DNA of 18,353 bases from UBA1731 sp964567665 (lineage in GTDB: Bacteria > Verrucomicrobiota > Kiritimatiellia > RFP12 > UBA1067): assembly GCA_964567665.1 (NCBI GenBank), contig CAZMNN010000049.1:1-18353 (forward strand). The letters are read 5' to 3'. The position numbers and the translations under genes are program-made. Position 1 is the stretch's first letter, and each line of letters opens with the position of its first letter. The notes below the pieces were generated by a model, which ran no database searches, was not told where the DNA came from, and saw nothing but the letters and a program-made list of their open reading frames with translations. Below, piece after piece: positions 8,209 through 15,437 of the stretch.

Positions 8209-9141
8209 GTGGCAAAGAAACAAGAAGTGAAAAATATTTTGGCATTGTTGGGTATGCCGCTTCAACAGCAAAGCGACATATGCTGCTACGCCTTGTTGGC
8301 TCTTCTTGGGCTTTCCGCCTCATCTTCTTGGCCTTCTGCGAAGAATGAGTGGATGCGCATCCATGATATTATGGTTTTCTTGCGTTCAAACTATCGTGGT
8401 GTTCGATATGCCGAGAACAGTCGCGAGACATTCCGCAAGCAAGCCATGCACTCGTTTCGTGTGGCAGCGATCATCGAAGACAACGGAACGGCGACTAATT
8501 CTCCGAACTACCGCTACCGTGTGACAGCCGAAGCATTGTCTCTCTTTCGGTCGTATGGTACGGCGAACTGGTCGGAGAATTTATCCGCGTTCCTTTCCGT
8601 ACACAAGACGCTGAAAGAAGTATATGCTTCCAAGAAGCGAGTCAGCAAGATTACCGTGGATATCGACGGTCTTGAACACGCGCTTTCGGCGGGTGCGCAC
8701 AATCAGCTTCAGAAAGCCGTGATTGAGGAATTCGCACCGCGCTTCCTTTGTGCTTCAAGATGTCTGTATCTGGGCGATACGTCAAAGCGTGATCTGATCA
8801 AGGATGTCGATGGACTTCGGCGTCTTGGGCTTCAGATTACGCTTCATGACAAAATGCCGGATATTGTTCTGTATGTGCCGAAGAAGGATTGGCTCGTGTT
8901 CATCGAATGTGTGACATCCGTCGGCCCGATGTCGGAGGCGCGGCTCATGGAGATCAACCAAATGACATCTGGCGTGAAGGCGGGGAAAGTCTTCTTGACG
9001 GCATTTCTGGATCGGCGGACATACAAACGGTTCTCTGATCAGATTGCTTGGGAAACGGACGTGTGGATTGCGGAGGAACCTGATCATATGATTCATTTGA
9101 ACGGGGATCGTTTTATGGGCCCTCATGCTTCCGCAACATGA
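8209..9141 (+). CDS. type II restriction endonuclease, BsuBI/PstI family
   Basis: The GTG at 8209 is preferred over an in-frame ATG at 8194, because AAGGAG at 8197-8202 sits 6 nt before it and the protein then starts MAKKQEVKN. This gives 310 residues. The N-terminal half is helical and probably DNA-binding, with the family phrase RYAENSRETFRKQAMHSF. The catalytic half has MPDIVLYVPKKDWLVFIECVTSVGP, placing D218 of a PD and E233 of an ExV(T)S motif where BsuBI/PstI enzymes carry their divergent PD-(D/E)xK site. It ends with the hallmark WETDVWIAEEPDHMIHLNGDRFMGP. The prototypes cut CTGCAG, but specificity here is not shown. It is coupled by ATGA to a C5-cytosine methyltransferase, whereas M.PstI and M.BsuBI are N6-adenine enzymes. 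The GTG start may keep expression low. Confidence 0.93.
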   Translation: MAKKQEVKNILALLGMPLQQQSDICCYALLALLGLSASSSWPSAKNEWMRIHDIMVFLRSNYRGVRYAENSRETFRKQAMHSFRVAAIIEDNGTATNSPNYRYRVTAEALSLFRSYGTANWSENLSAFLSVHKTLKEVYASKKRVSKITVDIDGLEHALSAGAHNQLQKAVIEEFAPRFLCASRCLYLGDTSKRDLIKDVDGLRRLGLQITLHDKMPDIVLYVPKKDWLVFIECVTSVGPMSEARLMEINQMTSGVKAGKVFLTAFLDRRTYKRFSDQIAWETDVWIAEEPDHMIHLNGDRFMGPHASAT

Positions 9142-10133
9142 AGAAGCGCATGACACAACCGTCTCTTTTCGGCTCGTCTCGCGCCGGGCACGGATGGGTT
9201 TCCGCCCTGAACGCTACGCTGCGGATTCCTAAGAAGCAGTCGTATTGCGCGATTGACCTTTTTGCAGGATGTGGCGGACTTTCCCTTGGCTTCGAGTGTG
9301 TCGGCGTGAAGACAATCGGCTACGAGATGAAGCCAGAATGTTGCGAAACCTATCGAGCCAATCTCCGTTCCGAGTGCTGCAATGAGATGCTGACGACGGA
9401 GACGGAGTATCCGCCTGCCGACATTGTTCTCGGTGGGCCGCCCTGCCAGCCGTTCAGCCGTCGCGGCAAGCGAAAGGGCAAGGACGACGTGCGAGACGGA
9501 TTCCCGGCCTATGTTGCGGCTATTCAAAAGCTTCGCCCGAAAATCTGGGTCTGCGAGAATGTCAAAGGTCTTCCTGAGCTTGATCCTGACTATTTCAAGT
9601 CAATTCTCGAACAATTTAGGGTGTTGGACTATGAAGTAGATTTCCGTCTCGTTCGTATGTCCAACTATGATGTGCCGCAGAAACGTGAACGGCTCGTGAT
9701 TGTCGGGCATCATGGTGGATTCAAGTTTCCCAAAGAGTCGATGTGCGAGGTGACGGCTGGTGAGGCGTTGTTTGATACGCTTGAAACGATTCCCGAAGAT
9801 GCAGAATTCCTGACACCGTCCATGGATCGCTACATCGCCGCTTATGAGAAGGCATCGCACTGTAGCCGTCCACGCGACCTTCGTCCTGACGAACCGGCGC
9901 GGACGCTGACCTGTCGTAACTTGGCAGGATGCACGAGTGACATGCACCGCATTCGCCTTGCGGATGGCCGCCGCCGTCGGCTTTCAGTGCGCGAAGCCGC
10001 ACGTCTACAGAGTTTCCCAGACTGGTATGCATTTTCCGGAACGAAGGAACAGCAGTTCACGCAAATCGGGAACGCTGTGCCTCCACTCTTCTCCTACAAA
10101 CTCGCTCAATCGGTCGTTCGTGCGCTCGGATAA
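9138..10133 (+). CDS. C5-cytosine DNA methyltransferase of R-M unit 1
   Basis: The 331-residue protein has the ordered motifs of Dcm-type enzymes. Motif I is IDLFAGCGGLSLGFE (39-53). Motif IV is GGPPCQPFS with catalytic C103. Motif VI is ENVKGL (E140). Motif VIII is QKRER (181-185). Motif IX is RLSVREAARLQSFPDW, and motif X QIGNAVPP lies near the C-terminus. A target-recognition region of only about 80 residues lies between motifs VIII and IX. The ~35 residues before motif I (PSLFGSSRAGHGWVSAL) are an unusual N-terminal extension. The ATG overlaps the endonuclease TGA as ATGA, so it is translated by coupling. An in-frame ATG at 9150 is a possible alternative. It should protect the sites of the partner nuclease, with S-adenosylmethionine as donor. 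No Vsr or controller gene accompanies it. Confidence 0.95.
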   Translation: MKKRMTQPSLFGSSRAGHGWVSALNATLRIPKKQSYCAIDLFAGCGGLSLGFECVGVKTIGYEMKPECCETYRANLRSECCNEMLTTETEYPPADIVLGGPPCQPFSRRGKRKGKDDVRDGFPAYVAAIQKLRPKIWVCENVKGLPELDPDYFKSILEQFRVLDYEVDFRLVRMSNYDVPQKRERLVIVGHHGGFKFPKESMCEVTAGEALFDTLETIPEDAEFLTPSMDRYIAAYEKASHCSRPRDLRPDEPARTLTCRNLAGCTSDMHRIRLADGRRRRLSVREAARLQSFPDWYAFSGTKEQQFTQIGNAVPPLFSYKLAQSVVRALG

Positions 10134-10154
10134 TCAGAAAAGCTGGCGTCCGCT

Positions 10155-10976
10155 ATGATGATGGGCATGGCGATCATCATTTTTCTGGCAATAGCAGTCG
10201 CTGCTTTGATTGCCATTGTCTCGCGGGAGATTTATCTTTCTGAGACTCATCTTTCTGGGAAGGGTGGTGAACGCGCAATTTCTCGGTGTCTTTTGAATCT
10301 GCCGAGTGACGCTTATCATGTTTTGAATGATCTTGTACTGCCAACGGTTGACGGCATAACAACACAGGTTGACCATGTTGTCATTTCGCACTTTGGCATA
10401 TTTGTCGTTGAAACAAAGGATTATGACGGTTGGATCTTTGGCGGTGAGCTGCATCGTCAGTGGACTGAAGTCTTTCCGGCAGGTCGGTACGGTTCAAAGA
10501 AATACAAGTTTCAGAATCCAATCAGACAGAATTGGCGGCACATTTATGTGATTGCAAAACTCCTTGATTTGCCTACACGCTATTTTCACAATGTCGTCGT
10601 GTTTTGTGGAGCGGGCGAATTCAAGACATCACTTCCGCAAAATGTCATGCATCACGGTGAATTGATCCAGTACTTGCTTTCGTTTGACAGGCCACTTTTG
10701 AACGAAACGAATGTGAGCGACATAATCGCAAGGTTGAAAGCGTATTGCGATGCCGTTACCGAAGTGCAGCGTTCAGACCATGTCCAAAACCTCATTTCAA
10801 GGCATGATTCGAAATCTCTGTCAGTCGTCTGCTCGGAGGGGACGTTAAGATGTCCCAGATGCGGTGCTCAAATGTCTCTGCGCCATCGGCGTTCCGACGG
10901 CAAAGGATTTTATGGATGTTCACGCTATCCTCGCTGCCGAGGTGCCATTGACGCTTGTGCCACTGCAACAACCTGA
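10155..10976 (+). CDS. membrane-anchored NERD nuclease-like protein with C-terminal zinc ribbon
   Basis: This 273-residue protein has one N-terminal membrane helix (about residues 5-22), then a NERD domain. Candidate active-site residues E39 (KGGE), D73 (TQVDH), E86 and K88 (VVETK) give a restriction-like E...D-X12-ETK pattern. GWIFG and QNPIRQNWRHI are also typical of the family. The C-terminus (about 230-265) is a topoisomerase-type zinc ribbon, with CPRC and later CSRYPRC. NERD proteins are thought to process nucleic acid, but their roles are largely unproven. It follows the methyltransferase stop by 21 nt without a visible promoter, so it is probably the third gene of R-M unit 1. Three ATG codons in a row plus a fourth make the exact start uncertain. 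The gene looks AT-richer than the flanks. Confidence 0.85.
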   Translation: MMMGMAIIIFLAIAVAALIAIVSREIYLSETHLSGKGGERAISRCLLNLPSDAYHVLNDLVLPTVDGITTQVDHVVISHFGIFVVETKDYDGWIFGGELHRQWTEVFPAGRYGSKKYKFQNPIRQNWRHIYVIAKLLDLPTRYFHNVVVFCGAGEFKTSLPQNVMHHGELIQYLLSFDRPLLNETNVSDIIARLKAYCDAVTEVQRSDHVQNLISRHDSKSLSVVCSEGTLRCPRCGAQMSLRHRRSDGKGFYGCSRYPRCRGAIDACATATT

Positions 10977-11050
10977 TTTGGGTGCCTGTGGTGAGCCTTC
11001 GTTGAAATGACTTGGTTGCGCAGAGAGGAGGCGAGGAACGCACTGCGTAG

Positions 11051-11090
11051 ATTTGATATAATTTGTCCCAAAAGCGCGATACCACGAGCG
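11051..11090 (+). repeat. leader repeat, copy 2
   Basis: This is the partner of 8165-8204, with 28 of 40 positions identical in an ungapped alignment, covering the -10 box, an AAAGCG block and a GAGCG block. Beyond the alignment, the position of the GTG start in copy 1 is taken by an ATG that runs into a stop two codons later. Confidence 0.5.
11054..11062 (+). promoter_or_regulatory. extended -10 promoter TGaTATAAT of R-M unit 2
   Basis: TG-A-TATAAT predicts a start near 11070, giving a leader of about 50 nt before the ATG at 11119. The rest of the gap (10977-11118) holds no other gene. The leader includes a minimal ATG-GTG-TAG reading frame at 11096-11104, just before the ribosome site of the endonuclease gene. 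Confidence 0.65.
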
Positions 11091-11118
11091 CAGAAATGGT
11101 GTAGCAGGAAAGTTGTCT

Positions 11119-12048
11119 ATGAACCATGATATTGAAATCAAATGTAACCTTGAGAAGGCGGAACGGTTTGAGACGAAGATTTTTTTCGAGATGTCGCGCA
11201 AGTTGTACTCAGATTCCGCAACGCAATGTGACTCTTTATATGACATCGTGTTTCAGAAGACAAATGGTTTTCGTACGTGCATTACGCCTCAGATGATTCT
11301 TTCAGATAGCCGCGTGATTAAAATCTTGCGGTACTGTATGTTGCCGAGCTTGAGTCAGATGAAGATGGGGCAGTTGGTCGGCCTTGCCTCTACAGATGCG
11401 TTTGAAGAAGGCATCATTGACCGTGGTGTTAATTTTGAGAAATTAGTAAGGGTTGCGCCTCAACTCTGTCGTGTCATCAACCAATACTTTGACTCCCAAC
11501 GCTTTCTTTGGTTGCAAGAGTCATTAGAAGGTCGGAACTTGTCGCTTGCGGAGGAATATGCCAAGAGGTGGACATGTTCACTAATTGCCAATCAGAACGC
11601 AACGACGGCATTTCGCAACTGGCGGAAAGAACTTCAGGAGACGACGGTCGCTGAAAGCATCGTCAAGGCAGGGTATGTGTCCGTCCAAACGCGCCGCGTT
11701 GTTTCAGCGTGTGATGACTTTCTTCCTGGGCAGTATAGTCGTGAGTGTCGAGTCAAGGGGCGGAATGTCCAGAAAGCAGACTTGGTTGTTCGGTTGAAGA
11801 AAAGCGAACGCCTGTTGCTGATTGAAGCTAAGGCCATTGGCGTTCGGATTGATGCTTTCAAGCGCATCAAGGAGTGCCGAGAGAAGTTTGACGATTGGAA
11901 AAGCCATTTTGGAGACGATGTCGTATGTGCCGTTGTATTGTCCGGTTTTGTTCCGCAAAAGGAATATGAGTCGTTACTGAATGAAAATGGATATGTGTTC
12001 TGGGAACACGACATCGGCTCTCTAACCAATTACTTGAAGGGACATTAA
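11119..12048 (+). CDS. type II restriction endonuclease, XamI family
   Basis: The ATG at 11119 is chosen because AGGA at 11106-11109 lies 9 nt upstream. The frame is also open from a TTG at 11113. The 309-residue protein shows the order of XamI-like nucleases: a helical N-terminal half with SLSQMKMGQLVGLAST, then YAKRWTCSLIANQ, and a C-terminal catalytic part with FLPGQYSRECRV and KADLVVR (D221). These are followed by LLLIEAKAIG (E236, K238), a classical D-X14-ExK site, then VVLSGF and YVFWEHDIGSL. XamI cuts GTCGAC, but specificity here is not known. A C5 methyltransferase starts 3 nt after the stop. The assignment is from remembered family pattern, less certain than for the BsuBI/PstI gene. 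At minimum it is a PD-(D/E)xK restriction enzyme. Confidence 0.78.
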   Translation: MNHDIEIKCNLEKAERFETKIFFEMSRKLYSDSATQCDSLYDIVFQKTNGFRTCITPQMILSDSRVIKILRYCMLPSLSQMKMGQLVGLASTDAFEEGIIDRGVNFEKLVRVAPQLCRVINQYFDSQRFLWLQESLEGRNLSLAEEYAKRWTCSLIANQNATTAFRNWRKELQETTVAESIVKAGYVSVQTRRVVSACDDFLPGQYSRECRVKGRNVQKADLVVRLKKSERLLLIEAKAIGVRIDAFKRIKECREKFDDWKSHFGDDVVCAVVLSGFVPQKEYESLLNENGYVFWEHDIGSLTNYLKGH

Positions 12049-12051
12049 GAG

Positions 12052-13245
12052 ATGACGGCTGTCAGTATCTTTACGGGTGCCGGTGGATTGGACATCGGCA
12101 TTGAGCGGGCGGGTATCGATGTCCTCTCAACACTGGAGATTCACCCATCCTATTGTGCGACCGTCCGAAACATGAAGGCGAAGGGCGTGGTGAATCCGTG
12201 TACCGGTCGAGCCTACTTCCAAGGCGCAAAGATCATCCAAGGCGACATCCGCGATATGTCGGCAAGTGATATGCTTGGGCGGCGGAAGTCCGTGGACTGT
12301 CTGATTGGCGGACCGCCGTGTCAGGCGTTCTCAAGCGCTGGGAAGCAGAATTCGATTTTTGACGCACGTGGTACACTTGTCTACGAATATTTTCGGCTTC
12401 TGAAGGAAATCCGCCCGAAGGTCTTTCTTTTTGAGAATGTACGCGGACTCGTCACGGCCAAAGGTTCAACAGACGAGCCGGGCGAAGTCCTTAAAGGGCT
12501 TTTGGCTATGTTTCAGGACGCGGGATATAATTGTCGCGTGAAACTTCTCAATGCGGCTGATTATGGTTCGCCGCAACGCCGTGTCCGTTGCTTCATTCTT
12601 GGCTCTTCAATTGCAGCCGCGCCGGAGTTTCCCCGACCAACGCATACGGCCACGCCGGTCGACTCCCTGTTCGCTGCGGAAAGGATGAAGAAATGGGTCA
12701 CGCTCGGTGATTATCTTGCGCAAAACGCTGATATGGATCGCGCACATTGGATTCTGCCAACGGCGAAGTTGGCTCAGGCACTTTCGACTCTTCCAGATGG
12801 CAAGGGATTGAAAAGCCAAGGCGTGGCCGAAGCGACGCGGCCAGGTGGACATTGGGGGTATCGGCAGGGAATGTTTATTGCCGACCAGACGAAGCCGGCA
12901 CGTACTGTGACGGGTTCGTCAAGCCAGGACTGGATTCGTCTCTCAGACGGAACGCTTCGTCGCCTGACACTGAAGGAAGTCGCTGGCTTGCAGGGATTTC
13001 CATCCGAGTGGGAGTTTGCGGGATCGATCGCCGATCAGTACCAACAAGTTGGAAATGCTGTGCCAACGATTTTTGGCGAAGTCATTGGACGAACGCTTGC
13101 CAACTACTTGGATGGCGGCTGGCAGCAATGTCCACGGCACAATCACCTCGATATCTCGGCGGACATCGAACGGTCGATTCGCTATACCAAGTACGACAAC
13201 ATGAAGAACGGAGCATTCCGTATGCGGGCAAAAAGATCGGCGTGA
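12052..13245 (+). CDS. C5-cytosine DNA methyltransferase of R-M unit 2
   Basis: The 397-residue protein begins directly with motif I (AVSIFTGAGGLDIGIERAG, residues 3-21). It has GGPPCQAFS with catalytic C90, FENVRGL (E128), GSPQRRVR (about 172-179), RRLTLKEVAGLQGFPSEW and QQVGNAVP (331-338). The recognition region between motifs VIII and IX is long (about 115 residues), so it is clearly not a recent copy of the other methyltransferase. The C-terminal ~45 residues after motif X are an unusual basic tail (DIERSIRYTKYDNMKNGAFRMRAKRSA). It starts 3 nt after the XamI-like gene and must be on the same transcript. It presumably methylates the site cut by that nuclease. Confidence 0.94.
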   Translation: MTAVSIFTGAGGLDIGIERAGIDVLSTLEIHPSYCATVRNMKAKGVVNPCTGRAYFQGAKIIQGDIRDMSASDMLGRRKSVDCLIGGPPCQAFSSAGKQNSIFDARGTLVYEYFRLLKEIRPKVFLFENVRGLVTAKGSTDEPGEVLKGLLAMFQDAGYNCRVKLLNAADYGSPQRRVRCFILGSSIAAAPEFPRPTHTATPVDSLFAAERMKKWVTLGDYLAQNADMDRAHWILPTAKLAQALSTLPDGKGLKSQGVAEATRPGGHWGYRQGMFIADQTKPARTVTGSSSQDWIRLSDGTLRRLTLKEVAGLQGFPSEWEFAGSIADQYQQVGNAVPTIFGEVIGRTLANYLDGGWQQCPRHNHLDISADIERSIRYTKYDNMKNGAFRMRAKRSA

Positions 13246-13315
13246 TTTTGATGCCGTCCGCGATGGTATGCGTCTCGCCGGTTGCCTTCACGTTTCGTCT
13301 AAAAGGAGGAATTGC

Positions 13316-13621
13316 ATGGGAACAGTTCTGATGTCCACACTGCTTGCCGTAGCCGTCGCATCAGTTGTGGATGGGGCGGGATTTTCACCGCGAATGGTGC
13401 ATTCTGCGTTTGGCATTGACAGCTATCCTGATGACTACCTGTCTGCCGTCGCGAAGGCCGGCGTTGATTCCATATTGGTGTACATATCCGATCCGCCGGA
13501 TGTCACGCGCACCGGGAAGCACGAGAACATAGGCGAGATTGTGGACAAGGCGGCAAAATTCGGGCTGGCTGTCTATGCCTACGCAGACTTCTCTGTAAAA
13601 GCGGCGAAGATGTGCAGATAG
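13316..13621 (+). pseudogene. truncated N-terminus of a secreted glycosidase-like protein
   Basis: The ATG at 13316 has a strong AAAAGGAGG site at 13301-13309. The product is only 101 residues: a signal peptide (MGTVLMSTLLAVAVASVVDGAG) followed by the opening of what looks like a TIM-barrel or similar catalytic domain. Family-like phrases are VHSAFGIDSYPDDYLSAVAKAGVDSILVYI, then TRTGKHENIGEIVDKAAKFGLAVYAYADF. From memory, this arrangement starts much longer secreted proteins (hundreds of residues) in Lentisphaerota/Kiritimatiellota. It ends abruptly at a TAG, with nothing similar beyond, just before the DUF975 promoter. It is probably a remnant left by a deletion, possibly linked to arrival of the R-M island upstream. 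A small functional secreted protein cannot be excluded. Confidence 0.6.
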
Positions 13622-13647
13622 CCCGTGCCACAGTGGCCTCTGTGTTT

Positions 13648-13656
13648 TGGTATAAT
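13648..13656 (+). promoter_or_regulatory. extended -10 promoter TGgTATAAT, 8 nt before the DUF975 start
   Basis: TG-G-TATAAT ends at 13656 and the ATG is at 13665, so transcription should begin on or within a few bases of the start codon. A CACAG/CTGTG inverted repeat (13630-13645, 6-nt loop) lies just upstream and overlaps where a -35 would be. Confidence 0.65.
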
Positions 13657-13664
13657 ACATCCCT

Positions 13665-14465
13665 ATGACAGTTTTGAGAGCGAGAGACATCAAGGCGAAA
13701 GCAAGGGCGGCGCTTCGCGTAGACAGGCAGTTCCTGCGCTACGTGGCTGGGTATCTGCTGTTGAACCTGATTGTGATACTGCTTGTGCTTCCCCTTTCGC
13801 TGATACTGTCCGCCGGCATAGAGATGTCGGGGATCATGCCGTTCTTCCAGCCCGGCGGACATCCGGAGATCGGCCTGTTCCTTGATACGGATGTAATGCT
13901 CCCCTTGCTCGGTTCAACGCTTGTGTTCTCCCTTCTGGTGATGTATCCGATCGGGTTCTCGGTCTGGGGGCAGTCGGCCATGTCGATTGCGGCGGTGCGC
14001 CGTGGATTGACTTTCGGTCACTCCCTTTCGGGTTGGGGACATGGCTGGAGGATGGGATGGATTCTTGCGGTGAAATGGCTGTATGTCTCCCTTTGGTGGC
14101 TTCTGCTTGTCGTTCCCGGCATAGTCAAGTTCATTTCCTATTCCATGACCGAGTTCATAGCGGTGGATCATCCAGACTGGAGTGCCAACCGTTGCATTGC
14201 GGAATCGCGTCGGCTGATGCACGGAAACAAGATGAGGTATTTCCTCTTCAACCTCAGCTTCATCGGCTGGGGCATCCTGCTTAACGTGGTATGGCATATG
14301 CAGCAGCTGCTTCTTGGAATGTTCTGCCAGTGCATGATCGTGCCGTACTACGAGACGGCGAGAGCGGTATTCTACGAAGATCTGCTCGATCGCGATGAAC
14401 GGAAGCGGGTGACGGAAGACGCGCCGGATGCCGCAGAAGCCAAAGACGGCGGCGGCGAAACTTGA
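13665..14465 (+). CDS. DUF975 family integral membrane protein
   Basis: The 266-residue protein starts with a basic amphipathic stretch (RARDIKAKARAALRVDRQF), then has several membrane helices. The DUF975 hallmark lies in the second half: LVVPGIVKFISYSMTEFIAVDHPDWSANRCIAESRRLMHGNKMRYFLFNLSFIGW, then VPYYETARAVFYEDLL. The C-terminal 30 residues are polar and acidic. The function of the family is unknown. It is thought to lie in the cytoplasmic membrane. The ATG has no ribosome site and lies about one promoter-start distance from the -10, which suggests leaderless translation. The ~45 nt to the next gene contain an AT-rich hairpin (14465-14480). Confidence 0.83.
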   Translation: MTVLRARDIKAKARAALRVDRQFLRYVAGYLLLNLIVILLVLPLSLILSAGIEMSGIMPFFQPGGHPEIGLFLDTDVMLPLLGSTLVFSLLVMYPIGFSVWGQSAMSIAAVRRGLTFGHSLSGWGHGWRMGWILAVKWLYVSLWWLLLVVPGIVKFISYSMTEFIAVDHPDWSANRCIAESRRLMHGNKMRYFLFNLSFIGWGILLNVVWHMQQLLLGMFCQCMIVPYYETARAVFYEDLLDRDERKRVTEDAPDAAEAKDGGGET

Positions 14466-14508
14466 TTTTGATTTCAAAATGCAGATTCAAGAACAAGGAG
14501 AATGACAA

Positions 14509-14736
14509 ATGACGCTTGAAGAACAGGTAAAGGCGATGCTTGACGCACTGCGGCCGATGCTGCAGCAGGACGGGGGCGATCTGGAGTTCGTGAAGATGGA
14601 GGGCAAGGTGGTGACGCTGAGGCTCACCGGTCACTGCGGCACGTGTCCGTATGCGATGATGACCCTCAAGCAGGGCATTGAGATGAAGCTCAAGGAACTC
14701 GATCCCGAACTTAGCGTCGAGCGGGCGGCGGACTGA
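14509..14736 (+). CDS. NifU C-terminal/NfuA-like Fe-S scaffold domain protein
   Basis: This small 75-residue protein is a complete NifU-C domain. It has DALRPMLQQDGGDLEFVKMEGKVVTLRLTGHCGTCPYAMMTLKQGIE with the paired cysteines C43 and C46 that bind a [4Fe-4S] cluster between two subunits. An AAGGAG site at 14495-14500 with 8-nt spacing sets the start. The domain delivers Fe-S clusters to client proteins in the cytoplasm. Its neighbour downstream, an IorB subunit, belongs to a complex that uses Fe-S clusters through IorA, so assembly of that enzyme is a plausible job, but only by context. Confidence 0.93.
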   Translation: MTLEEQVKAMLDALRPMLQQDGGDLEFVKMEGKVVTLRLTGHCGTCPYAMMTLKQGIEMKLKELDPELSVERAAD

Positions 14737-14764
14737 CATCACGCAGACAGGTTGGCATTTCATC

Positions 14765-15355
14765 ATGGATACATTCAATGTTTCATTGGTCGGCGTCGGC
14801 GGACAGGGCATCCTGCTCACGGCGAATCTGCTTGGTCGCGTGGCGGCTCTTGCCGGACTTGACGTCAAGAAGTCCGAGATACACGGAATGGCTCAGCGCG
14901 GCGGCTCTGTCGCATCGAGTGTGCGTTTCGGCGAGAAGGTCTTTTCGCCGATAATTCCTGCGGGCGAGAGCGACCTGCTCGTGGCGTTCGACCGCCTTGA
15001 GGCGCTCCGCTGCGCATCCCATCTGAAGGCTGGCGGCAAGGCGCTTGTGAACGACGTGTATCTCACGCCGGTCACGGTGTCTTCCGGACAGCAACCTGAA
15101 GTTGCGGATCTCGCCGGTTCGCTCAAGACGGCGTTGCCTGGCGCAATCTACGTCGATGCCGCCGGAATCGCGAAAGAGGTCGGCAACGAGCGGACGGCCA
15201 ACATGGTCATCGCCGGAGCGCTTTCCGCGCTGACGCCATTCGCAGAGGAGCTGTGGCTCAAGGCGATGGCGGAGACGTTCACCGGCGCTAAAGCCAAACT
15301 GCTTGAGATCAACGAGCGGGCGTTTGCGCTCGGTCGCGCCGCCGCATCCGTTTGA
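14765..15355 (+). CDS. iorB: indolepyruvate ferredoxin oxidoreductase beta subunit (IorB-like)
   Basis: The 196-residue protein is a gamma-domain (POR/KOR gamma-type) oxidoreductase subunit: NVSLVGVGGQGILLTANLLGR (5-25), then KSEIHGMAQRGGSVASSVRFG (36-56), and a C-terminal TANMVIAGALSAL. IorAB oxidises aryl pyruvates from aromatic amino-acid transamination to aryl-acetyl-CoA, reducing ferredoxin. The thiamin-diphosphate subunit IorA, usually next door, is absent from this window. A related 2-oxoacid oxidoreductase is possible. Only 28 nt separate it from the NifU-like gene, so they are probably cotranscribed. The start at 14765 has no clear ribosome site. Confidence 0.88.
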   Translation: MDTFNVSLVGVGGQGILLTANLLGRVAALAGLDVKKSEIHGMAQRGGSVASSVRFGEKVFSPIIPAGESDLLVAFDRLEALRCASHLKAGGKALVNDVYLTPVTVSSGQQPEVADLAGSLKTALPGAIYVDAAGIAKEVGNERTANMVIAGALSALTPFAEELWLKAMAETFTGAKAKLLEINERAFALGRAAASV

Positions 15356-15371
15356 CGCTGCGCGTCGCTGC

Positions 15372-15387
15372 GGGGAGGCGATTCCCC
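15372..15387. terminator. hairpin between convergent genes
   Basis: GGGGA at 15372-15376 pairs with TCCCC at 15383-15387 around a 6-nt loop, in the gap between iorB and the minus-strand release factor. There is no T-run on either side, so the terminator function is inferred from position only. Confidence 0.35.
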
Positions 15388-15393
15388 AGAACA

Positions 15394-15437
15394 GCCCGGA
15401 AACGCCGATGAGACTACCAGTCCACCGGCTTCCGGGC
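15394..15437. repeat. 8-bp inverted repeat spanning a stop codon
   Basis: GCCCGGAA (15394-15401) and TTCCGGGC (15430-15437) are perfect inverted repeats around 28 nt that include the stop codon of the minus-strand gene (15414-15416). It could form a 3'-end stem in either transcript. Confidence 0.4.

Noticed and set aside
13268..13315. Earlier ATG for the truncated secreted protein
   Set aside because: The strong AGGAGG site points to 13316, and only that start places the signal peptide at the N-terminus.
8022..13315. Insertion-sequence or integrase-type boundaries around the R-M island
   Set aside because: I found no transposase, integrase or tRNA, and no convincing terminal or target-site repeats; the only shared sequence is the leader repeat inside the island.
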